From the NCBI GenBank assembly GCA_010279815.1, contig QEOQ01000191.1:805007-869006 (forward strand): a stretch of DNA of 64,000 nucleotides, read 5' to 3'. A program made the translations under genes and the position numbers. Positions within the stretch are counted from its first letter, which is position 1. Every line of letters begins with the position of its first letter. The notes below the pieces were generated by a model. That model was not told where the DNA came from and did no database searches. It was given only the letters and a program-made list of their open reading frames with translations. This document shows positions 56,927 to 64,000 of the stretch, piece by piece. Origin of the DNA: Brachionus plicatilis (Eukaryota > Rotifera > Eurotatoria > Ploima > Brachionidae).

Positions 56927-56964
56927 TATAAAAACAAGCTTAGAATATGTGTAGAATATCATTC
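56927..56964 (+). promoter_or_regulatory. Core promoter: TATA box plus initiator
   Basis: TATAAAA at 56927-56933 and TCATTC at 56959-56964, which fits the arthropod-type initiator TCAKTY. Spacing from TATA to the initiator A is 34 bp, and the ATG follows 56 bp later. Confidence 0.6.
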
Positions 56965-57016
56965 CTTCTTTGAATTAAATTTATTATTTGCTTGGACAAA
57001 TTTTTTAAAAGAAAAT

Positions 57017-58784
57017 ATGAGTTTCAATTACGATGAGAGAACTTTGAGCAATTCGTTGGTCAGAAACAGTTTGGCTTCTGGTTCAATTGCTTATTCATCA
57101 GGCGGTTCATATGAAGCTAGCTCAGGCCAAAGAGCTTCAAGTCGCATTGCATCAGACTTATTGCTAAGTGCAGCCAGTGGTAATGCTGCTGGTTCTGGAT
57201 CAGCTGGTTTCTCTGCTTCTTATGGTTCCTCAGCCGGATCAGCTTTGGTTGCTGGCAACTCAACTTCTTTGACATATGGTTCAGGTGCTGGTGCATCTTT
57301 AGCTTATGGTTCAGGTGCTGGTGCATCTTTAGCTTATGGTTCTGGTGCTGCAGGTGGTAGTTCAGTTTATTTGAGTGAAATTGAACAAGCTATTTTGAGA
57401 TCATCTGATCCAATTTCTGTGAATGAATCAGAAGAAATAACTGTCAATGGTCAACGTGGTATTTGGGCCAATAAAGCCGAAGTAGTCAACTGGAGAGGCA
57501 CTATTCCAATCACTCAATATTTAATCAATGAAGACTCAAACCCTGAATTGATCACCAAACGAACTGCTCAACAATTGGAATACATTCAAGAATTGGCCAT
57601 TAGATACTTGAGACCACCAACTCCACCAGCTCCGGGTGAAATTATCATCCAACAACAACCAAACACTTTGACCCCTCCAGCTCCACCGCTAATTATCCGT
57701 CAACAGCCAGCTAGACCAGCTACTCCAGAACCGCTAGTTGTTCGTGAAGCTCCACCACAACCACCTGCCCAAGTTGGACGTAAGTGTTTTCAACAACAAA
57801 AATTAAATTTTAACATGTCTTTATTAAATTTATTTATTTATTCTGAATAAAACAGGAAAAGTGGTAACTATTTCTGGCAAACGCATTCCACCACCACCAA
57901 GAAAAGTAGTGATTGAAAGACTTGCTCCTCTTCCAGCTAAACCACAATCAGTGATCATTGAAAGATGGTTGCCATACTCAGAAGTTAAACGAAGAGTCAT
58001 ATTCCAAAAGCCAGCTGAAGCCGATCCAGTTGTTGTTAAGCCAAGAAATGTAATTGTTCAATGGGAAGCTCCACAAGTGAACATTAGAAAAGAAATCAAA
58101 TATTTAGGCGTAATTAGAGCTAATCCAGCCGAATATGTATCAAGATACGGTGCCAGCTTGAAACAATCAGGTGAACTACCATCATTTGTAACAGACATCA
58201 AAACTCCAGATGGTCTTGTGTTGGCTGCCAACTACAGATACAACAGTTTGTATGAATTGGAAGGAGATGTGCAAGCATTGAGATTGATTGATTTGGACCG
58301 TGAAGGTTTGGCTGAATACAGATCATATTTGCAAAGATTGGGAATTACCTATGATGCTTCTTCCGCATCAGGTGGCGCTTCATTTGCTTCCTATTCGGCT
58401 GGTGGAGCATCTTACGGAGCTTCAGGAGCAGGATATAGCATTGGTGGTGGAGCTTCAGGAGCAGGATATAGCATTGGTGGTGGAGCTTCAGGTGCTGGAT
58501 ATAGCATTGGTGGTGGAGCTTCATTTGGTGCTGAATCATCATCTGCTTCAAGAGTTTCAATTTCTGCTTTGGCCGAACAAATATTCAATCAATTGGATAC
58601 AAATAGCGACAATTCTGTTACAATTGGTGAAGCTGAAAAAGCTGTTCTAAGATTGAACAGTCGTTTGGGAAGAAACTATGGAGAAGATGATTTGAGAGCT
58701 TTTTTCTCTAGACTTGATACAAACAGAGATGGAAGAATTGACATTAATGAATTTAGAAGAGCTTTCTACGGTTTATTAAATTAA
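57017..58784 (+). CDS. Gly/Ser/Ala-rich, proline-rich protein with C-terminal EF-hand pair (2 exons, 563 aa)
   Basis: Exons 57017-57779 and 57856-58784; the 76-nt intron is GT..AG and splits an Arg codon. Order: an N-terminal Ser/Gly/Ala region with YGSGAGASLA repeats (30 bp, about 70-105); a folded-looking segment (SVNESEEITVNGQRGIWANK, then LAIRYLRPPTPP); a Pro/Gln-rich linker with PPLIIRQQPARP; a charged repeat-like block (PPPPRKVVIERLAPL, then KPQSVIIERWLPYSEVKRR); a second YSIGGG repeat region (33 bp x 3); and two canonical EF-hand loops, DTNSDNSVTIGE (502-513) and DTNRDGRIDINE (542-553). No signal peptide, so probably cytoplasmic. The architecture looks like a Ca2+-binding cytoskeletal or lamina scaffold, by inference only. 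I cannot name the family, though VIIERWLPY blocks seem conserved rather than low complexity. Codon use is less AT-extreme than neighbours, suggesting high expression. TATA and initiator lie upstream; poly(A) signal at 58911-58916. Confidence 0.9.
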
Positions 58785-58910
58785 ATCAATTTTCTTATTT
58801 AAACAATTGAAACAAATAGTCTAGATTGGTAAAAAATTTTAGAATCTTCATTTTTTATTAGTAGAACTTTTCTAAATTTTAATGATTTTAAAATTTGGCC
58901 ATTAAATTTT

Positions 58911-58916
58911 AATAAA
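58911..58916 (+). terminator. Poly(A) signal of the EF-hand gene
   Basis: AATAAA 127 bp past the stop codon. Confidence 0.4.
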
Positions 58917-59059
58917 TATTCTAATTTAATTAATTTTTATATTCTTTTTCACGACACTAATACAAATATTTTTACGGTTTTCTTGTAGATTTTTAGAACT
59001 TTTTAAATTTTATTTTGCACAATATTTATAAATGTTTTCTGGCTTGCTTTTGCTCAAAA

Positions 59060-59540
59060 TTTTATCATTCAAAGAATATTAAGATTGAAAACAATTCTGC
59101 AAAAAATTTTACTTGGATTTGAATTTAAGGTTATTCCAGGCAAATTATCACAATTGGAAAGGTCACCCTTTTTCGGTATTCTTCCTATATGTCCTTTCGA
59201 CCAATCTTCTGGAATAGCCTCTCGACCCAGATTGTAGAAAAAAGATCATACATTAAAGAGACAAATGTGTCTAGGTCAGCTTTAAACATCTCGGCTTGCT
59301 CTGGAGCTTTCCTGTTCTTCGAGGCTTTGATTGCATCCAGAATATCAAATTCGTAAGGTGCATCTGTGTTAATAATTTTTAGGAGGCAGAGGTCTTGTTA
59401 TCTCATCGGGAACTTTTTGATTTAGAACTTGCTTGAAGTGTTCTACCTATCCTGATGCTTGTTCTTGAGCTTTAATTAGGGTTATTCCTTTTGTGTTTTT
59501 TACCAATGCTGCCTTAGTTCTTATATTTTTCATGATTTTA
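59060..59540 (-). pseudogene. LINE remnant, linker and start of reverse transcriptase
   Basis: On the minus strand, reading downward from 59540: KNTKGITLIKAQEQASG, VEHFKQVLNQKVPDEITRPL, then after shifts FDILDAIKASKNRKAPEQAE and REAIPEDWSKGHIGRIPKKG with a GITL block. These are the linker before RT and the first RT block ('IPKKGDLSNC.N.RGITL'). Several stops and frameshifts. Confidence 0.85.
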
Positions 59541-60728
59541 ATGATCAAGTTTCAAGTTTCAAGGTTAATCAACAGGCTAGTGCCCCTATCTATACGAATG
59601 ATTAAAACTTTATTTATTTAAATTAAACATAAAAGTATTCCTTAAAAATTTTTAATTATTAGAAAATTAAAAAAAAAATATTTGAAAAAATTTAACGATA
59701 AAATATTCAAGTTAAACAGTTTAAATTTTTTCACAAATTCTAAAAGAACAAATTAATGCTTTTGAAAATTGAGAGCTTAAATGTTGAAAACTTCAACATT
59801 GATCATTTAATTACAAAGCAGTTTATAATCCTTGATTAGAAATATTCAAATGTTCTTTCATCATTTTTCAATTTTGCCATCGATTCATGTAAATTATTAC
59901 TGTTCCTTAAATTATATTTCAAACTCTTTAATGTCCCTTATGTCCATGAACATTCATGAACGATCACATTCATTTTCTTTCGATTTCACAACCTTCCATT
60001 TTCAAAAATATTAATGATTTTCATGATCAAGTCGAAAATTGGATACTAATTATAAACTAATTTTATTATTTAGTTGAAGGCATTGAAGTGTTCAATCAAA
60101 AAAATGAGTTTGGAGAAATTGAATTAAAATTGTATCATTAAAATTTTTGTTGAATTAAAATCAAAAGAACTAAGGAAGTAATTCAATAATAATTTTATGT
60201 TGCATGATCTATTTTGTTCTTAAAAATGTTTTTTTGTACGATGGATAAAAAGGATGGGCAAAAAATTCATCAAAAACCTAAGAATATTAATAACAGCTAT
60301 GTTTTGTTGAAATGAGGATTTAATTTGATCAGAACAGTTTTAAATGCGTAATTAAATTTCATCGCAGATTTTTAAAGTTTATAAAATATCAATTTAATTT
60401 TACTTTTCCGGATTTTGCATAAATTTTCCGAAATTAATGATATTTTACAAAAAATAATGAAAATAATTGCAAATTTTCGAAAATTTATCTAATTTAAAGT
60501 TATTATATTGAAATTATGGTAAGTTTAGGAAAATTTATGTAAATCCTCATTTCAAATCACTGCCTTACATTACTGAATTAAATAAATAATATTTTAAAAT
60601 TTGTATATTTAAAAAAAAAATAATAACGCTTAATTTTTAAACCTTAATTAACACACTTTGAAAACTTTATTCTACGATATCTTTAAATTCAAATTAAATA
60701 TGCTTATAATAATTATTATTTTATTTAT
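59541..60728. other. AT-rich spacer
   Basis: No gene recognised. The 60-aa frame at 59832-60014 is not supported. Confidence 0.4.
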
Positions 60729-60862
60729 TAGCTAAAGCTCCTTCAGATTATGGTATTCGATATATCTTGACTCGAAACCCTCTTTATCGTCCACCAGTCT
60801 GACAACCAAAAAGTCGATTCGTGACTGTAAGTAATTTAGGTTTAAGGCCTCGAGATGTAAAA
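60729..60862 (-). pseudogene. LINE 3' end, second copy of the element at the window start
   Basis: The minus strand reads LEALNLNYLQSRIDFLVVRL, then RYIEYHNLKEL-stop, followed by AATAAATAAAATAATAA. The last 21 bp are identical to 10-30. Confidence 0.65.
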
Positions 60863-61109
60863 TGTTCGAAGGACTAAGTTATTTTAGTTTTAGAATGGAA
60901 CTGAACTGCTGAATTTTTGATTACCTGTATCATTTCAATCTTTTGATAGTAATTTCTGAGAAACAGTAAAGACATGGGAAGTTATAATCCAAAATGGTTC
61001 CAACAAAAGACTTATAAAAGTTCCCTAAAGTTTTAAAATTTAGATCCAATTTTTGTTTGATAAAATTTTTATTAAATTTAACCTAGAATTAAAATATTTT
61101 TTAATTTCA

Positions 61110-62078
61110 TCAATAATTGGTTATCCCTAAAACACGGATCCGTTATACCTAAAACACGGGTTTTTTTTCCGGATTTTCAATGCCTAAAATACGGATCCGG
61201 ACTCTGGAAAAACGCCTAAAAGACGGATCCAGATTTAAAAATGTTAAGTTTCAAATGAAAAATTATTTAAATTACACAATTTTTATAATAAATGGTACGA
61301 AAAAATTTTAAAAAATTAAATTTTGTAAATTTGAGTACGTTTTGAGTCTAAGAAATTTTTTCTTAGTGACAATGTAACATTTAAATTTTCAAAACATTCT
61401 TCTTCAAATATATTTTTATATTTTACAAAATCAACATTTAAAGCACCATATGGAACATCTTCAGGCATTCTGTAGTCCTAGGATATCGACTGAAACTGAT
61501 GGACCAATAGTTACAATTTCGTCTAAATTGTCCCGATACTTTCTTCCTGATTTAGTATTCTTTTTTCCCTGCAACTTTGACAAAATAAATTTCTTTTTTT
61601 TTGGTTTCGATAAGTCATAAACACCAAGGCTTATTTGAACAGCAACAATATATACACAATCAATTTTTTCTTTACACGTACAAGTCGTTATAGGATTCAT
61701 TCTAACCACAAATACATTGTTATTTTCATCTTTAATATTTAAAGTACCAGTCTAAAAACAAAAGTGAATAAGTCCCTGTGAGCTAAACCACTTAGCTCGC
61801 ATTAATTTTGAGGCAACTCGGATTGAATTAGATTCTGGCGTTGTTTGTGATGTTGTATCTTTTTTTTGTGGTTATTTGCTCATCAGATTCCACACACGAT
61901 AAATTTGAGGAGTTAGAGTCCGTCAATTCAAACTTGTTTAAAAAGCCTTCCAAATCTCTCTGTTTTATTTCTTCTGCAATAAACTTTATTATTAATTTTT
62001 TTCAATCCGGATCCGTGTTTTAGGATACGACAAAAATCCGTAAAATCGATCCGTGTTTTAGGGATAACCTCAATAATT
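61110..62078 (-). mobile_element. Mutator-like (MULE) element with SWIM-domain transposase remnant
   Basis: The element proper is 61119-62069, flanked by TCAATAATT on both sides (61110-61118, 62070-62078), a 9-bp duplication typical of Mutator-like transposases. The ends are 22-bp perfect inverted repeats beginning GGTTATCCCTAAAACACGG. Diverged extra copies of CCTAAAACACGGATCC lie inside the left end (about 61149, 61183, 61212) and the right end (about 62010), probably transposase-binding sites. The minus strand carries a broken coding stretch (about 62005-61461): EEIKQRDLEGFLNKFELTD, a frameshift, RVASKLMRAKWFSSQGLIHF, a TAG, then a SWIM-like finger (CTCKEKIDCVYIVAV; usual C-x-H is C-x-Y) and GRKYRDNLDEI to a stop. 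The catalytic domain is missing. Confidence 0.88.
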
Positions 62079-62230
62079 GAATTAGGATTAAATTTAGATC
62101 GCAATTTATACCAAAAAACTTGATATTTTTTGACTAGTTTGATTTTATTTCCATATAAATGTCAAATTTGTGATCGTTCATGAACTTTAAAGAAAATATG
62201 TAAATGGTCACGACTATAAATTTGTTACCT

Positions 62231-63310
62231 CTGAAAAGCTAACTACCGCCAAATTAGTGTTACAAGTAGCTTAGGAAAAATTCTAGAAAGAATGATCACT
62301 AAAAGGCTTTACACCTTTCTAGAAAATAAAGGTTTAATTTGTAAGGAACAATCTGGTTTCAGGCAGCATCGTAGAACTTCCGATAATCTTGTTTTCCTAA
62401 CACAAAAAGTTTCGGAAACACTAACAAGGAAAAAAAAAGCTTGTACTTTTTTTTTTGATATTTCTAAAGCCTTTGATAAAGTTTGGCATATCGGTATCAT
62501 CTATAAACTTATTAAAACTGAAGCCCCTCTATATATCATTGAATGGGTTAAAAATTTCCTAAATAATCGTAAGTTCTTTGTAAATCTCAATAACTATGAG
62601 TCTAAGCATGTTAATATTGAAACCGGTGTCCCTCAAGGTTCGGTAATTAGTCCTCTTCTATTTTCAATTTTTATCAATGATATACCTAAACAAAGCTCAA
62701 AAAAAATCCTCATAATCTTTCTTGTTTGCTGATGACCTAGTCACATTTTTCATTTTCAAAAAATATGGAAACATTTCTAAGCAGGTAAATGGTTACCTTA
62801 AAAATATTGAAATTTGGTTAAAAAAATGGAGGCTTAAGATGTCTCCTGAAAAATGCAATTATAAAATTTTTTCAGGGAACCCCTCCAAAAATCAAAAGCT
62901 AAATTTAAGTCTTTTCGATAAGCAAATTCCATATAGTAACTGTCCAATCTTCCTTGGGATAAAATTTGATAAAATTTGAAAACTTATGCTTTAAACCACA
63001 TTGAATTTTCGATCTAGATGTCAAGACAGGATAAATATAATCAAAATTCTTTCACACAAATCTTGGAATTTAAATGAAAAAACTCTATCGAGTATTTATA
63101 ATGCTCTAATAGGGTCTTTAATTGATTACAGTTTCTTCATATTTAGTTTAGCTTCACATACTAATTTTCATAAATTACAAGTACTCCAAAATATATCCTA
63201 TAAGGCGATTTATCACCTCTCGTATGAAACACCCTCATAAATCTTCTTGAACATATATGAACAATAGCTAAAGGAGTTTCATTACTCAAAGTCTATTTAA
63301 ATAATAAATA
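62231..63310 (+). pseudogene. 5'-truncated jockey-type LINE reverse transcriptase, broken
   Basis: It starts at NYRQISVTSSLGKILERM. RT motifs in order: CKEQSGFRQHRRTSDNL, FFDISKAFDKVWH (A), GVPQGSVISPLLFSIFINDI (B), FADDLVTFF (C), WLKKWRLKMSPEKC and FLGIKFD. A frameshift lies in the A-run at about 62698, stops at about 62979 and 63001 sit beside a short ATAAAATTTG duplication, and the C-terminal RSRCQDRINIIKILSHKSW frame ends at 63240. An A-rich tail follows. This is a different family from the LINE at 31 kb. Confidence 0.92.
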
Positions 63311-64000
63311 AACAATTAAAAAAAAAGCATTTGAACATTACTCCATTGAAAAAAAATCAATTAAAATTTAAACTCAAATTTTTTTAAGATTGATAAAATA
63401 GCAAAAATAAAATCCAGTGCAAAAGAGTGAAAATTGAGATAACTTGGTGAATTTCTTGGGCAAGATTGACAAAAATTAGGTAATAGGATTAATTCTATTA
63501 CATTATTTAATAAAAATTAATATTTAACTTACGATAAATTCAATTATGAAAATAACATTGAGAACTTTTTTTTTTAGTTATTTTGGTTTTTATTAAAAAT
63601 CTTTTTGTATTGAAAAGAATTTTTTAAACTTGTGATTTATTTAATTTGTAAGACTAATGTTTATTAGACAAAAATAAAATATTTTTAATTTAAAATTTTA
63701 GCAAAGTCATGTTAAATCATTTTTTTTTACTGATGATTTGAAGGTGATGTAAAGTATAAAAACAAGGAAAAATAAAGATCAATTTTTCAGGTAATCTAAG
63801 ACAAAAGCATGCTGCAGAACAGTATGTAGTCTGTTTCAATTTGATATATACAGAAACTACCATTAATTTTTTTCAAATCAATTGAACACTTTATCAAGAT
63901 AATATTTTACTAAAAGTCAATAATACTCGCTAATTATTTTTTCAATTAGACAATTATTTTTCTATTTTTTTGTTTTTTTTTTTTAATTTGCCTATGTGGC
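63311..64000. other. Right-hand spacer
   Basis: AT-rich with no gene. TATAAAAACAAG at 63755-63766 is identical to the 12-mer at the EF-hand gene promoter (56927-56938), so a gene might start near the window edge. Weak. Confidence 0.3.

Noticed and set aside
57861..58200. Alveolin or other named family for the VIIERW block of the EF-hand protein
   Set aside because: The block recalls repeat-type cytoskeletal proteins, but I cannot match a defined motif, so no family is claimed.
59832..60014. 60-aa plus-strand frame
   Set aside because: No motif and AT-driven composition.

Overview
This is eukaryotic, very AT-rich DNA from an invertebrate animal. The evidence is GT..AG introns (two of only 48 and 54 nt), metazoan gene families (a GAF-domain cyclic-nucleotide phosphodiesterase, two SLC1 glutamate transporters, BOLA3, LSM5, SSNA1) and a dense population of decayed LINE, mariner, hAT and Mutator-like elements. 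A small-intron, AT-rich spiralian such as a monogonont rotifer is my best guess, but nothing here proves it. There is one assembly gap (24852-25085).

Left part (1-24.2 kb), where most conserved genes lie. After a LINE 3' end and a FLYWCH-like fragment comes a complete six-exon PDE5/PDE11-type phosphodiesterase (1403-9240, 934 aa). Next is a five-exon SLC1 transporter on + (11018-14157). Then a compact cluster: an OTU-like fragment gene (-), BOLA3 (+), LSM5 (+) and SSNA1 (-). A second five-exon SLC1 paralogue on - (18366-24215) closes this part. The two transporters converge on the cluster. LSM5 and SSNA1 converge so tightly that their poly(A) signals overlap.

Middle (24.2-36 kb), a transposon-rich stretch. 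It holds a 518-bp hAT-type element with a perfect 8-bp target duplication, a LINE RT fragment, and a Ser-rich secreted or GPI-anchored mucin-like gene built from about 20 copies of a 16-aa/48-bp repeat (28366-29526). A stray piece of that minisatellite lies 0.6 kb away, followed by mariner and hAT remnants and a broken LINE. After these come an orphan coding exon (32885-33022) and a two-exon single-pass membrane protein of unknown function (33489-35113, -).

Right part (36-64 kb). About 16 kb have no recognisable gene, only a degenerate tandem repeat at 41.4-42.06 kb and LINE tails. Then come a mariner C-terminal remnant, a long foldback at 53.6-54.0 kb and a LINE C-terminal fragment. A two-exon gene (57017-58784) encodes a Gly/Ser/Ala- and Pro-rich protein ending in an EF-hand pair. 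The window ends with more RT pseudogenes and a Mutator-like element (61119-62069) with 22-bp terminal repeats, a 9-bp target duplication and a SWIM-domain transposase remnant.

I found no CRISPR, tRNA or rRNA and nothing bacterial. Splice sites were assigned by eye from phase and GT/AG. The strongest candidates for something undescribed are the 57-58.8 kb EF-hand scaffold-like protein, the serine mucin array with its symmetrical variant order, and the lineage-specific membrane protein. I see no multi-gene novel system.
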